A DNA stretch of 64,000 nucleotides from Hydractinia symbiolongicarpus (lineage: Eukaryota; Cnidaria; Hydrozoa; Anthoathecata; Hydractiniidae). Positions 36,881 through 50,971 of this stretch are shown piece by piece. Location of the stretch: the NCBI RefSeq assembly GCF_029227915.1, contig NC_079875.1, forward strand, positions 20,641,001 through 20,705,000, written 5' to 3'. Position 1 is the first letter of the stretch. Each line of letters begins with the position of its first letter. The notes beneath the pieces are model-generated. The model searched no databases and was not told the origin of the DNA. It saw only the letters and a list, made by a program, of their open reading frames with translations. The position numbers and the translations under genes were made by a program.

Positions 36881-38019
36881 AAGCGACGGCGCTAAGGAAA
36901 ACCACTTGGAACGTTGTAGTGCATTGAGACTGGAATGAATAGTCCAATGGTAACCTGCGCAGGCAGAGGAAACCACGTGATTTACGTGTGAGGCCTTTAT
37001 TACACTGCATAAGGCCATATTACAGCCTTTATAGGACTGTGCACGTAGTTAAGAGTGTTCTAAAGCCACGGCGCTAAGGAAAACGACTTGGAACGTTGTA
37101 GCACATTGAGATTGGAAAGACTAGTCCATTGGTAACCGGCGCAGGCAACTCAAACTGCGTGATTTAAGTGTGCGGCCTTTATTAGACTGCAAAAGGCCAT
37201 ATTACGGTCGTTATAGGCCCGTGCACGTAATTAAGAGTGTTCTACGGCCACGGCGCTAAGGAGAACCAGTTGGGACGTTCTGGTGCATTGGGACTAGAAC
37301 GACTAGTCCAATGGTAAGCTGCGCAGGCAGATGATACCACGTGATTTACGTGTGATGCCTTTATTAGACCGCAAAAGGCCATATTACAGCCTTAATAGGA
37401 CGATCCACGTAGTTAAGAGTGTTCTAAAGCGACGACGCTAAGGAGAACCACTTGGAACGTTGTTGTGCATTGAGACTGGAAGGAATAGTCAATTGGTAAC
37501 CTGCGCAGGCAGATGGAACTTCGTGATTTACGTGTGAGGTCTTTATTTGACTGCAAAAGGTCATATTACAGCCTTTATAGGACTGTGCACGTAGTTAAGA
37601 GTGTTTTAAAGCGACGGCGCTAAGGAAAACGACTTGGGACGTTGTGGCACATTGAGACTGGAACCACTAGTTCAATGGTAATCGGCGCAGGCAGCTGAAG
37701 CCGCTTGATTTACGTGTGCGGCCTTTATTGGACTGCAAAAGGCCATATTACGGTCTTTATAGGACTCTGCCCGTAGTTAAGAGTGTTCTAAGGCCACGGC
37801 GCTAAGAAGAACCACTTAGAACTTTGTGGTGCATTGAGACTAAAAGGAACAGTCCAATGGTAACCTGCGCAGGCAGATGGAACCACGTGATTTACGTGTG
37901 AGGCCTTTATCAGACTGGAAAAGGGCATATTATAGCCTTTGTAGGACGATGCACGTAGTTAAGAGTGTTCTAAAGCGACGGCGCTAAGGAAAACGACTTG
38001 GGACGTTGAATCGCATTGA
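36881..38019 (+). repeat. Mosaic of units copied from neighbouring blocks
   Basis: The first part (to about 37,190) resembles 33,280-33,590 (GGAATGAATAG, GGAAAGACTAGTCCATTGG). The next part (from 37,201) resembles 31,674 onward (CTACGGCCACGG, GATGCCTTTATTAGACCGC). The rest carries the ACTCTGCCCGTAG unit. It is all satellite. Confidence 0.75.
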
Positions 38020-39810
38020 GACTGTAACGACTAGTCCAATGGTAACCTGCAAAAGCAGCTAAATCCGCGTGATTAATGTGTGCGGCCTTTATTAGACTGC
38101 AAACGGCCATATTAGGGTCTTTATAGGACTGTGCACGTAGTTAAGAGTGTTCTAAGGCCACGGCGCTAAGGAGAACCACTTGGAACGTTGTAGTGCCTTG
38201 AGACTGTAATGAATAGTCCAATGGTAACCTGCGCAGGCAGAGGGATTCACGTGATTTACGTGTGAGGCCTTTATTACACTGCATAAGGCCATATTACAGC
38301 CTTTATAGGACGATGCACGTAGTTAAGAGTGTTCTAAGACCACGGCGTTAAAGAGAATTACTTGGAACGTTGTGGTGCAATGAGACTGGAAGGAATAGTC
38401 CAATGGTAACCTGCGCAGGCAGATGGAACCACGTGATTTACGTGTGAGGCCTTTATTAGACTGCAAAAGGCCATATTACGTTCTTTATAGGACGATGCAC
38501 GTAGTTAAGAGTGTTCTAAGGCCAGGGCGCTAAGGAGAACCACTTAGAACGTTGTGGTGCATTGAGACTAAAAGGAACAGTCCAATGGTAACCTGCGCAG
38601 GCAGATGGAACCACGTGATTTACGTGTGAGGCCTTTATTAGACTGGGAAAGGGCATATTATAGCCTTTGTAGGACGATGCACGTAGTTAAGAGTGTTCTA
38701 AAGCGACGGCGCTAAGGAAAACGACTTGGGACGTTGAATCGTATTGAGACTGGAACGACTAGTCCAATGGTAACCTGCAAAGGCAGCTAAAACCTCGTGA
38801 TTAATGTGTGCGGCCTTTATTAGACTGCAAAAGTCCATATTAGGGTCTTTATAGGACTGTGCACGTAGTTAAGAGTGTTCTAAAGCGACGGCGCTAAGGA
38901 AAACGACTTGGGACGTTGAATCGTATTGAGACTGGAAAGACTAGTCCAATGGTCACCGGGGCAGGCAACTCAAACCGTGTGATTTAAGTGTGCGGCCTTT
39001 ATTAGACTGCAAAAGGCCATACTAAGGCCTTTATAGGACTGTGTACGTAGTTAAGAGTGTTCTAAGGCCGCGGCGCTATTGAAAACGACTTGGGACGTTG
39101 TAGCGCATTGAGACTGGAAGGAATAGTCCAATGGTAAGCTGCGCAGGCAGATGAAACCACGTAATTTACGTGTGTGGCCTTTATAAGACTGCAAAAGGCC
39201 ATATTAGAATCTTTATAGGCCCGTGCACGTAATTAAGAGTGTTCTAAGGCCACGGCGCTAAGGACAACCACTTGGGACGTTCTGGTGCATTGGGACTGGA
39301 ACGACTAGTCCAATGATAACCGGCGCAGGCAGCTGAAACCACGTGATTTACGTGTGAGGCCTTTATTAGACTGCAAAAGGCCATATTACAGCCTTTATAG
39401 GACTGTGCACGTAGTTAAGAAAGTTCTAAGGCCACAGCGCTAAGGAGAACAACTTGAAACGTTGTAGTGCATTGAGACTGGAAGGAATAATCCAATGGTA
39501 ACCTGCGCAGGGAGATGGAACCACGTGATTTACGTGTGAGACTATATTAGACTTTAAAAGGCCATATTACAGCCTTTATAGGACTGTGCACGTAGTTAAG
39601 AGTGTTCTAAAGTGACGGCGCTAAGAAAAACGACTTGGGACGTTGTAGCACATTGAGACTGGAAGGACTAGTCCAATGGTAACCGGGGCAGACAGCTGAA
39701 ACCACGTGATTTACATGTGAGGCCTTTAATAGACTGCAAAAGGTCATATTACGGTCTTTATAGGACTGTGCACGTAGTTAAGAGTGTCCTAAGGCCACAG
39801 CGCTAAGGAA
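38020..39810 (+). repeat. Block repeated at 2,365 bp (13 monomers), copy 1
   Basis: This block matches 40,385-42,175 at a constant offset of 2,365 bases: GGGATTCACG near 38,242, GTGTACGTAG at 39,041 and 41,406, CACGTAATTT at 39,158 and 41,523, GGCCTTTAATAG at 39,721 and 42,086. That is 13 monomers less one base. Confidence 0.9.
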
Positions 39811-39986
39811 AACGACTTGGGACGTTGTAGCACATTGAGACTGGAAGGACTAGTCCAATGGTAACCGGGGCAGACAGCTGAAACCACGTGATTTACATGT
39901 GAGGCCTTTATTAGACTGCAAAAGGTCATATTACGGTCTTTATAGGACTGTGCACGTAGTTAAGAGTGTCCTAAGGCCACAGCGCT
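39805..39986 (+). repeat. Single-monomer local duplication
   Basis: The unit with GGGGCAGACAGCTG, AAGGTCATATTACGG and GTGTCCTAAGG appears twice at 182-base spacing (GAGTGTCC at about 39,782 and 39,964). The block's other copy has it once, so this is one added monomer. Confidence 0.8.
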
Positions 39987-40384
39987 AAGGAAAACCACTT
40001 GGAACGTTGTAGTGCATTGAGACTGGAAGGAATAGTCTAATGGTAACCTGCGCAGGGAGATGGAACCACGTGATTTACGTGTGAGGCCTTTATTACCCTG
40101 CAAATCGCCATATTACGGTCGTTATAGGGCTGTGCACGTAATTAAGAGAGCTCTAAAGCCACGGCGCTAGGGAAAACGACTTGGGACGTCGTAGTAAATT
40201 GGGACTGGAACGACTAGTCCAATGGTAACCGGTGCAGGCAGCTAAAACCACGTGATTTACGTGTGCGGCCTTTATGAGACTGCAAAAGGCCATATTACAG
40301 TCTTTATAGGACGATGCACGTATTTAAGAGTGTTCTAAAGCGACGGCGCTAAGGAAAACGACTTGGGACGTTGTGGCACATTGA
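39987..40384 (+). repeat. Linker units between the 2,365-bp blocks
   Basis: Satellite units with the ATTACCCTGCAAATCGCC form at about 40,093 and a GCTAGGGAAAACG unit. They join the two copies of the 13-monomer block. Confidence 0.7.
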
Positions 40385-42175
40385 GACTGGAACGACTAGT
40401 CCAATGGTAACCTGCAAAAGCAGCTAAATCCGCGTGAATAAAGTGTGCGGCCTTTATTAGACTGCAAAAGGCCATATTGGGGTCTTTATAGGACTGTGCA
40501 CGTAGTTAAGAGTGTTCTAAGGCCACGGCGCTAAGGAGAACCACTTGGAAAGTTGTAGTGCATTGAGACTGTAATGAATAGTCCAATGGTAACCTGCGCA
40601 GGCAGAGGGATTCACGTGATTTACGTGTGAGGCCTTTATTACACTGCATAAGGCCATATTACAGCCTTTATAGGACGATGCACGTAGTTAAGAGTGTTCT
40701 AAGACCACGGCGTTAAAGAGAATTACTTGGAACGTTGTGGTGCAATGAGACTGGAAGGAATAGTCCAATGGTAACCTGCGCAGGCAGATGGAACCACGTG
40801 ATTTACGTGTGAGGCCTTTATTAGACTGCAAAAGGCCATATTACGTTCTTTATAGGACGATGCACGTAGTTAAGAGTGTTCTAAGGCCAGGGCGCTAAGG
40901 AGAACCACTTAGAACGTTGTGGTGCATTGAGACTAAAAGGAACAGTCCAATGGTAACCTGCGCAGGCAGATGGAACCACGTGATTTACGTGTGAGGCCTT
41001 TATTAGACTGGGAAAGGGCATATTATAGCCTTTGTAGGACGATGCACGTAGTTAAGAGTGTTCTAAAGCGACGGCGCTAAGGAAAACGACTTGGGACGTT
41101 GAATCGTATTGAGACTGGAACGACTAGTCCAATGGTAACCTGCAAAGGCAGCTAAAACCTCGTGATTAATGTGTGCGGCCTTTATTAGACTGCAAAAGTC
41201 CATATTAGGGTCTTTATAGGACTGTGCACGTAGTTAAGAGTGTTCTAAAGCGACGGCGCTAAGGAAAACGACTTGGGACGTTGAATCGTATTGATACTGG
41301 AAAGACTAGTCCAATGGTCACCGGGGCAGGCAACTCAAACCGTGTGATTTAAGTGTGCGGCCTTTATTAGACTGCAAAAGGCCATACTAAGGCCTTTATA
41401 GGACTGTGTACGTAGTTAAGAGTGTTCTAAGGCCGCGGCGCTAATGAAAACGACTTGGGACGTTGTAGCGCATTGAGACTGGAAGGAATAGTCCAATGGT
41501 AAGCTGCGCAGGCAGATGAAACCACGTAATTTACGTGTGTGGCTTTTATAAGACTGCAAAAGGCCATATTAGAATCTTTATAGGCCCGTGCACGTAATTA
41601 AGAGTGTTCTAAGGCCACGGCGCTAAGGAGAACCACTTGGGACGTTCTGGTGCATTGGGACTGGAACGACTAGTCCAATGATAACCGGCGCAGGCAGCTG
41701 AAACCACGTGATTTACGTGTGAGGCCTTTATTAGACTGCAAAAGGCCATATTACAGCCTTTATAGGACTGTGCACGTAGTTAAGAAAGTTCTAAGGCCAC
41801 AGCGCTAAGGAGAACAACTTGAAACGTTGTAGTGCATTGAGACTGGAAGGAATAGTCCAATGGTAACCTGCGCAGGGAGATGGAACCACGTGATTTACGT
41901 GTGAGACTATATTAGACTTTAAAAGGCCATATTACAGCCTTTATAGGACTGTGCACGTAGTTAAGAGTGTTCTAAAGTGACGGCGCTAAGAAAAACGACT
42001 TGGGACGTTGTAGCACATTGAGACTGGAAGGACTAGTCCAATGGTAACCGGGGCAGACAGCTGAAACCACGTGATTTACATGTGAGGCCTTTAATAGACT
42101 GCAAAAGGTCATATTACGGTCTTTATAGGACTGTGCACGTAGTTAAGAGTGTCCTAAGGCCACAGCGCTAAGGAA
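40385..42175 (+). repeat. Block repeated at 2,365 bp (13 monomers), copy 2
   Basis: This is the second copy of 38,020-39,810 with scattered substitutions, such as TTGATACTGG near 41,291. It diverges after GCTAAGGAAAACCAC at about 42,176. Confidence 0.9.
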
Positions 42176-44635
42176 AACCACTTGGAACGTTGTAGTAAAT
42201 TGGCACTGGAACGACTAGTCCAATGGTAACCTGCGCAGGGAGATGGAACCACGTGATTTACGTGTGAGGCTATATTAGACTTCAAAAGGCCATATTACGG
42301 TCTTTATAGGACTGTGCACGTAGTTAAGAGTGTTCTAAAGCGACGTCGCTAAGGAAAACGACTTGGAAAGTTGTGGCACATTGAGACTGGAACGACTAGT
42401 CCAATGGTAACCTGCGCAGCCAGATAGAACCACGTGTTTTGCGTGTGAGGCTATATTAGACTGCAAAAGGCCATATTACAGCCTTAATAGGACGATCCAC
42501 GTAGTTAAGAGTGTTCTAAGGCGTCAGGGCCAAGGAGAACGACTTGGGACGTTGTGGCACATTGAGAATGGAAGGACTAGTCCAATTGAAACCTGCGCAG
42601 ACAGGTGTAACCACGTGATTTACGTGTGAGGTCTTTATTAGACTGCAAAAGGCCATATTACAGCCTTTATAGGACTGTGCACGTAGTTAAGAGTGTTCTA
42701 AGGCGACGGTATTAATGAAAACGACTTGGGATGTTGTAGCGCATTGAGACTGGAACGACAAGTCCAATGGTAACCGGCACAGGCAGCTAAACCCGCATGA
42801 TTAAAGTGTGCAGCCTTTATTGGACTGCAAAAGGCCATACTACGGTCTTTATAGGACTCTGCCCGTAGTTCAGAGTGTTCTAAGGCCACGGCGCTAAGGA
42901 GAACCACTTAGAACGTTGTGGTGCAATGAGACTGGAAGGAATAGTCCAATGGTAACCTGCGCAGGGAGATGGAACCACGTGATTTACGTGTGAGACTATA
43001 TTAGACTTTAAAAGGCCATATTACAGCCTTTATAGGACTGTGCACGTAGTTAAGAGTGTTCTAAAGTGACGGCGCTAAGAAAAACGACTTGGGACGTTGT
43101 AGCACATTGAGACTGGAAGGACTTGTCCAATGGTAACCGGGGCAGACAGCTGAAACCACGTGATTTACATGTGAGGCCTTTATTAGACTGCAAAAGGTCA
43201 TATTACGGTCTTTATAGGACTGTGCACGTAGTTAAGAGTGTCCTAAGGCCACAGCGCTAAGGAAAACCACTTGGAACGTTGTAGTGCATTGAGACTGGAA
43301 GGAATAGTCTAATGGTAACCTGCGCAGGGAGATGGAACCACGTGATTTACGTGTGAGGCTATATTAGACTTCAAAAGGCCATAATACAGCCTTTATAGGA
43401 CTGTGCACGTAGTTAAGAGTGTTCTAAGGCCACGGCGCTAAGGAGAATCACTTGGAACGTTGTAGCGCATTGAGACTGGAAGGAATAGTCCAATGGTAAG
43501 CTGCGCAGGCAGATGAAACCACGTGATTTACGTGTGAGACTATATTAGACTTTAAAAGGCCATATTACAGCCTTTATAGGACGATGCACGTAGTTAAGAG
43601 TGTTCTAAAGCGACGTCGCTAAGGAAAACGACTTGAAAAGTTGTGGCACATTGAGACTGGAACGACTAGTCCAATGGTAACCTGCAAAAGCAGCTAAAAC
43701 CGCGTGATTAAAGTGTGCGGCGTTTATTAGACTGCAAAAGGCCATATTAGGGTCTTTATAGGACTGTGCACGTAGTTAAGAGTGTTCTAAGGCCACGGGG
43801 CTAAGGAGAACCACTTGGAACGTTGTAGTGCATTAAGACTGGAAGGAATAGTCCATTGGTAACCTGCGCAGCCAGATAGAACCACGTGTTTTGCGTGTGA
43901 GGCTATATTAGACTGCAAAAGGCCATATTACAGCCTTAATAGGACGATCCACGTAGTTAAGAGTGTTCTAAGGCGACGGGGCCAAGGAGAACGACTTGGG
44001 ACGTTGTGGCACATTGAGACTGGAACGACTAGTCGGATGGTAATCGACGCAGGCAGCTGAAACCGCTTGATTTACGTGTTCGGCCTTTATTGGACTGCAA
44101 AAGGCCATATTACGGTCTTTATAGGACTCTGCCCGTAGTTAAGAGTGTTCTAAGGCCACGGCGCTAAGGAGAACCACTTAGAACGTTGTAGTGCAATGAG
44201 ACTGGAAGGAATAGTCCAATGGTAACCTGCGCAGGCAGATGGAACCACGTGATTTACGTGTGCGGCCTTTATGAGACTGCAAAAGGCCATATTACGGTCT
44301 TTATAGGACGATGCACGTAGTTAAGAGTGTTCTAAAGCGACGTCGCTAAGGAAAACGACTTGGAAAGTTGTGGCACATTGAGACTGGAACGACTAGTCCA
44401 ATGGTAACCTGCAAAAGCAGCTAAAACCGCGTGATTAAAGTGTGCGGCCTTTATTAGACTGCAAAAGGCCATATTAGGGTCTTTATAGGACTGTGCACGT
44501 AGTTAAGAGTGTTCTAAGGCCACGGGGCTAAGGAGAACCACTTGGAACGTTGTAGTGCATTAAGACTGGAAGGAATAGTCCATTGGTAACCTGCGCAGCC
44601 AGATAGAACCACGTGTTTTGCGTGTGAGGCTATAT
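42176..44635 (+). repeat. Mixed higher-order repeat fragments
   Basis: This stretch contains partial series of the ordered units: CACGTGTTTTGCG at 42,431, 43,883 and 44,610; the GGGGCAGACAGCTG unit; GACGTCGC near 42,350, 43,615 and 44,341; ACTCTGCCCG near 42,858 and 44,128. A variant CGTCAGGGCCAAGG unit is at 42,523. It is satellite throughout, with no gene. Confidence 0.75.
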
Positions 44636-46780
44636 TAGACTGCAAAAGGCCATATTACAGCCTTTATAGGACTGTGCACGTAGTTAAGAGTGTTCTAAGG
44701 CGACGGTATTAATGAAAACGACTTGGGACGTTGTGGCACACTGAGACTGGAACGACTAGTCGGATGGTAATCGACGCAGGCAGCTGAAACCGCTTGATTT
44801 ACGTGTTCGGCCTTTATTGGACTGCAAAAGGCCATATTACGGTCTTTATAGGACTCTGCCCGTAGTTAAGAGTGTTCTAAGGCCACGGCGCTAAGGAGAA
44901 CCACTTAGAACGTTGTGGTGCAATGAGACTGGAAGGAATAGTCCAATGGTAACCTGCACAGGCAGATGGAACCACGTGATTTACGTGTGAGGCCTTTATT
45001 ACACTGCATAAGGCCATATTACAGCCTTTATAGGACGATGCACATAGTTAAGAGTGTTCTAAGGCGACGGAGCTAATAAAAAAGACTTAGGACGTTTTAT
45101 CGCATTGAGACTGGAACGACTAGTCCAATGGTAACCGGCGAAAGCAGCTAAAACCGCGTGATTAAAGTGTGCGGCCTTTATTAGACTGCAAAAGGCCATA
45201 TTACAGCCTTTATAGGACGATGCACGTAGTTAAGAGTGTTCTAAGGCGACGGAGCTAATGAAAACGACTTAGGACGTTTTATCGCATTGAGACTGGAACG
45301 ACTAGTCCAATGGTAACCGGCGAAAGCAGCTAAAACCGCGTGATTAAAGTGTGCGGCCTTTATTAGACTGCAAAAGGCCATATTAAGGTCTTTATAGGAC
45401 TGTGCACGTAGTTAAGAGTGTTCTAAGGCCACGGGGCTAAGGAGAACCACTTGGAACGTGGTAGTGCATTGAGACTGGAAGGAATAGTCCAATGGTAATC
45501 TGTGCAGGCAGAGGCAACCACGTGATTTACGTGTGAGGCCTTCATTACACTGCAAAAGGACATATTACAGACTTTATAGGACGATACACGTAGTTAAGAG
45601 TGTTCTAAGGCGACGGTATTAATGAAAACGACTTGGGATGTTGTAGCGCATTGAGACTGGAACGACTAGTCCAATGGTAACCGGCACAGGCAGCTAAAAC
45701 CGCGTGATTAAAGTGTGCGGCCTTTATGAGCCTGCAAAAGGCTATATTACGGTCTTTATAGGACGATGCACGTAGTTAAGAGTGTTCTAAAGCGACGGCG
45801 CTAAGGAAAACGACTTGGGACGTTGTGGCACATTGAGACTGGAACGACTAGTCGGATGGTAATCGACGCAGGCAGCTGAAACCGCTTGATTTACGTGTGC
45901 GGCCTTTATTGGACTGCAAAAGGCCATATTACGGTCTTTATAGGACTCTGCCCGTAGTTAAGAGTGTTCTAAGGCCACGGCGCTAAGGAGAACCACTTAA
46001 AACGTTGTGGTGCAATGAGACTGGAAGGAATAGTCCAATGGTAACCTGCGCAGGCAGATGGAACCACGTGATTTACGTGTGAGGCATTTATTAGACTGCA
46101 AAAGGTCATATAACAGCATTTATAGGACTGTGCACGTAGTTAAGAGTGTTCTAAGGCGACGGAGCTATTGAAAACGACTTGGGACGTTTTATCGCATTGA
46201 GACTGGAACAACTAGTCCAATGGTAACCGGCGAAAGCAGCTAAAACAGCGTGATTAAAGTGTGCGGCCTTTATTAGACTGCAAAAGGCCATATTAAGGTC
46301 TTTATAGGACTGTGCACGTAGTTAAGAAGTGTTCTAAGGCCACGGGGCTAAGGAGAACGACTTGGGACGTTGTGGCACATTGAGAAAGGATGAAGTAGTC
46401 CAATTGAAACCTGCGCAGACAGGTGTAACCACGTGATTTACGTGTGAGGCCTTTATTAGACTGCAAAAGGCCATATTACAGCCTTTATAGGACTGTGCAC
46501 GTAGTTAAGAGTGTTCTAAGGCGACGGTATTAATGAAAACGACTTGGGATGTTGTAGCGCATTGAGACTGGAACGACAAGTCCAATGGTAACCGGCACAG
46601 GCAGCTAAACCCGCGTGATTAAAGTGTGCGGCCTTTATTGGACTGCAAAAGGCCATATTACGGTCTTTATAGGACTCTGCCCGTAGTTAAGAGTGTTCTA
46701 AGGCCACGGCGCTACGGAGAACCACTTAGAACGTTGTGGTGCAATGAGACTGGAAGGAATAGTCCAATGGTAACCTGCGC
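44636..46780 (+). repeat. Segment repeated exactly 45 monomers away (8,190 bp), left copy
   Basis: This segment matches 52,826-54,970. AGCTAATAAAAAAGACTTAG lies at 45,071 and 53,261, an offset of 8,190 = 45 x 182. The offset becomes 8,189 after a one-base insertion in this copy at about 46,326 (TTAAGAAGTG for TTAAGAGTG). It diverges at GCGCAGGGAG versus GCACAGGCAG near 46,780. Confidence 0.88.
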
Positions 46781-48446
46781 AGGGAGATGGAACCACGTGA
46801 TTTACGTGTGAGACTATATTAGACTTTAAAAGGCCATATTACAGCCTTTATAGGACTGTGCACGTAGTTAAGAGTGTTCTAAAGTGACGGGGCTAAGAAA
46901 AACGACTTGGGACGTTGTAGCACATTGAGACTGGAAGGACTAGTCCAATGGTAACCGGGGCAGACAGCTGAAACCACGTGATTTACATGTGAGGCCTTTA
47001 TTAGACTGCAAAAGGTCATATAACAGCATTTATAGGACTGTGCACGTAGTTAAGAGTGTTCTAAGGCGACGGAGCTATTGAAAACGACTTGGGACGTTTT
47101 ATCGCATTAAGACTGGAACAACTAGTCCAATGGTAACCGGCGAAAGCAGCTAAAACAGCGTGATTAAAGTGTGCGGCCTTTATTAGACTGCAAAAGGCCA
47201 TATTAAGGTCTTTATAGGACTGTGCACGTAGTTAAGAAGTGTTCTAAGGCCACGGCGCTAAGGAGAATCACTTGGAACGTTGTAGTGCATTGAGACTGGA
47301 ATGAATAGTCCAATGGTAACCTGTGTAGGCAGAGGAAACCACGTGATTTACGTGTGAGGCCTTTATTACACTGCATAAGGCCATATTACAGCCTTCATAG
47401 GACGATGCACGTAGTTAGGAGTGTTCTAAAGCCACGGCGCAAAGGAAAACGACTTGGGACGTTGTAGCACATTGAGACTGGAAAGACTAGTCCAATGGTC
47501 ACCGGGGCAGGCAACTCAAACCGTGTGATTTAAGTGTGCGGCCTTTATTAGACTGCAAAAGGCCATACTAAGGCCTTTATAGGACTGTGTACGTAGTTAA
47601 GAGTGTCCTAAGGCCACAGCGCTAAGGAAAACCACTTGGAACGTTGTAGTGCATTGAGACTGGAAGGAATAGTCTAATGGTAACCTGCGCAGGGAGATGG
47701 AACCACGTGATTTACGTGTGAGGCTATATTAGACTTCAAAAGGCCATAATACAGCCTTTATAGGACTGTGCACGTAGTTAAGAGTGTTCTAAGGCCACGG
47801 CGCTAAGGAAAACGACTTGGGACATTGTAGTAAATTGGCACTGGAACGACTAGTCCAATGGTAACCGGAGCAGGCAGCTGAAACCACGTGATTTACGTGT
47901 GCGGCCTTTATGAGACTGCAAAAGGCCATATTACGGTCTTTATAGGACGATGCACGTAGTTAAGAGTGTTCTAAAGCGACGTCGCTAAGGAAAACGACTT
48001 GGAAAGTTGTGGCACATTGAGACTGGAACGACTAGTCCAATGGTAACCTGCAAAAGCAGCTAAAACCGCGTGATTAAAGTGTGCGGCGTTTATTAGACTG
48101 CAAAAGGCCATATTAGGGTCTTTATAGGACTGTGCACGTAGTTAAGAGTGTTCTAAGGCGACGGGGCCAAGGAGAACGACTTGGGACGTTGTGGCACATT
48201 GAGACTGGAACGACTAGTCGGATGGTAATCGACGCAGGCAGCTGAAACCGCTTGATTTACGTGTTCGGCCTTTATTGGACTGCAAAAGGCCATATTACGG
48301 TCTTTATAGGACTCTGCCCGTAGTTAAGAGTGTTCTAAGGCCACGGCGCTAAGGAGAACCACTTAGAACGTTGTGGTGCAATGAGACTGGAAGGAATAGT
48401 CCAATGGTAACCTGCGCAGGCAGATGGAACCACGTGATTTACGTGT
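46081..48446 (+). repeat. 2,366-bp (13-monomer) tandem duplication, copy 1
   Basis: GAGGCATTTATTAG recurs at 46,081 and 48,447, exactly 13 x 182. The first 240 bases of the two copies are identical by eye. One-base insertions TTAAGAAGTG at 46,321 and 47,231 are repeated at 48,687 and 49,597. Differences include GGATGAAG versus GGAAGAAG near 46,388. Confidence 0.9.
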
Positions 48447-50812
48447 GAGGCATTTATTAGACTGCAAAAGGTCATATAACAGCATTTATAGGACTGTGCA
48501 CGTAGTTAAGAGTGTTCTAAGGCGACGGAGCTATTGAAAACGACTTGGGACGTTTTATCGCATTGAGACTGGAACAACTAGTCCAATGGTAACCGGCGAA
48601 AGCAGCTAAAACAGCGTGATTAAAGTGTGCGGCCTTTATTAGACTGCAAAAGGCCATATTAAGGTCTTTATAGGACTGTGCACGTAGTTAAGAAGTGTTC
48701 TAAGGCCACGGGGCTAAGGAGAACGACTTGGGACGTTGTGGCACCTTGAGAAAGGAAGAAGTAGTCCAATTGAAACCTGCGCAGACAGGTGTAACCACGT
48801 GATTTACGTGTGAGGCCTTTATTAGACTGCAAAAGGCCATATTACAGCCTTTATAGGACTGTGCACGTAGTTAAGAGTGTTCTAAGGCGACGGTATTAAT
48901 GAAAACGACTTGGGATGTTGTAGCGCATTGAGACTGGAACGACAAGTCCAATGGTAACCGGCACAGGCAGCTAAACCCGCGTGATTAAAGTGTGCGGCCT
49001 TTATTGGACTGCAAAAGGCCATACTACGGTCTTTATAGGACTCTGCCCGTAGTTAAGAGTGTTCTAAGGCCACGGCGCTAAGGAGAACCACTTAGAACGT
49101 TGTGGTGCAATGAGACTGGAAGGAATAGTCCAATGGTAACCTGCGCAGGGAGATGGAACCACGTGATTTACGTGTGAGACTATATTAGACTTTAAAAGGC
49201 CATATTACAGCCTTTATAGGACTGTGCACGTAGTTAAGAGTGTTCTAAAGTGACGGCGCTAAGAAAAACGACTTGGGACGTTGTAGCACATTGAGACTGG
49301 AAGGACTAGTCCAATGGTAACCGGGGCAGACAGCTGAAACCACGTGATTTACATGTGAGGCCTTTATTAGACTGCAAAAGGTCATATAACAGCATTTATA
49401 GGACTGTGCACGTAGTTAAGAGTGTTCTAAGGCGACGGAGCTATTGAAAACGACTTGGGACGTTTTATCGCATTGAGACTGGAACAACTAGTCCAATGGT
49501 AACCGGCGAAAGCAGCTAAAACAGCGTGATTAAAGTGTGCGGCCTTTATTAGACTGCAAAAGGCCATATTAAGGTCTTTATAGGACTGTGCACGTAGTTA
49601 AGAAGTGTTCTAAGGCCACGGCGCTAAGGAGAATCACTTGGAACGTTGTACTGCATTGAGACTGGAATGAATAGTCCAATGGTAACCTGCGTAGGCAGAG
49701 GAAACCACGTGATTTACGTGTGAGGCCTTTATTACACTGCATAAGGCCATATTACAGCCTTCATAGGACGATGCACGTAGTTAAGAGTGTTCTAAAGCCA
49801 CGGCGCAAAGGAAAACGACTTGGGACGTTGTAGCACATTGAGACTGGAAAGACTAGTCCAATGGTCACCGGGGCAGGCAACTCAAACCGTGTGATTTAAG
49901 TGTGCGGCCTTTATTAGACTGCAAAAGGCCATACTAAGGCCTTTATAGGACTCTGTACGTAGTTAAGAGTGTCCTAAGGCCACAGCGCTAAGGAAAACCA
50001 CTTGGAACGTTGTAGTGCATTGAGACTGGAAGGAATAGTCTAATGGTAACCTGCGCAGGGAGATGGAACCACGTGATTTACGTGTGAGGCTATATTAGAC
50101 TTCAAAAGGCCATAATACAGCCTTTATAGGACTGTGCACGTAGTTAAGAGTGTTCTAAGGCCACGGCGCTAAGGAAAACGACTTGGGACATTGTAGTAAA
50201 TTGGCACTGGAACGACTAGTCCAATGGTAACCGGAGCAGGCAGCTGAAACCACGTGATTTACGTGTGCGGCCTTTATGAGACTGCAAAAGGCCATATTAC
50301 GGTCTTTATAGGACGATGCACGTAGTTAAGAGTGTTCTAAAGCGACGTCGCTAAGGAAAACGACTTGGAAAGTTGTGGCACATTGAGACTGGAACGACTA
50401 GTCCAATGGTAACCTGCAAAAGCAGCTAAAACCGCGTGATTAAAGTGTGCGGCGTTTATTAGACTGCAAAAGGCCATATTAGGGTCTTTATAGGACTGTG
50501 CACGTAGTTAAGAGTGTTCTAAGGCGACGGGGCCAAGGAGAACGACTTGGGACGTTGTGGCACATTGAGACTGGAACGACTAGTCGGATGGTAATCGACG
50601 CAGGCAGCTGAAACCGCTTTATTTACGTGTTCGGCCTTTATTGGACTGCAAAAGGCCATATTACGGTCTTTATAGGACTCTGCCCGTAGTTAAGAGTGTT
50701 CTAAGGCCACGGCGCTAAGGAGAACCACTTAGAACGTTGTAGTGCAATGAGACTGGAAGGAATAGTCCAATGGTAACCTGCGCAGGCAGATGGAACCACG
50801 TGATTTACGTGT
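48447..50812 (+). repeat. 2,366-bp (13-monomer) tandem duplication, copy 2
   Basis: This second copy is adjacent to the first. It ends where the next unit reads GTGCGGCCTTTATGAG instead of GTGAGGCATTTATTAG. The next GAGGCATTTATT unit is at 51,723, exactly 18 monomers after 48,447. Confidence 0.9.
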
Positions 50813-50971
50813 GCGGCCTTTATGAGACTGCAAAAGGCCATATTACGGTCTTTATAGGACGATGCACGTAGTTAAGAGTGTTCTAAAGCGACGTCGCTAA
50901 GGAAAACGACTTGGAAAGTTGTGGCACATTGAGACTGGAACGACTAGTCCAATGGTAACCTGCAAAAGCAG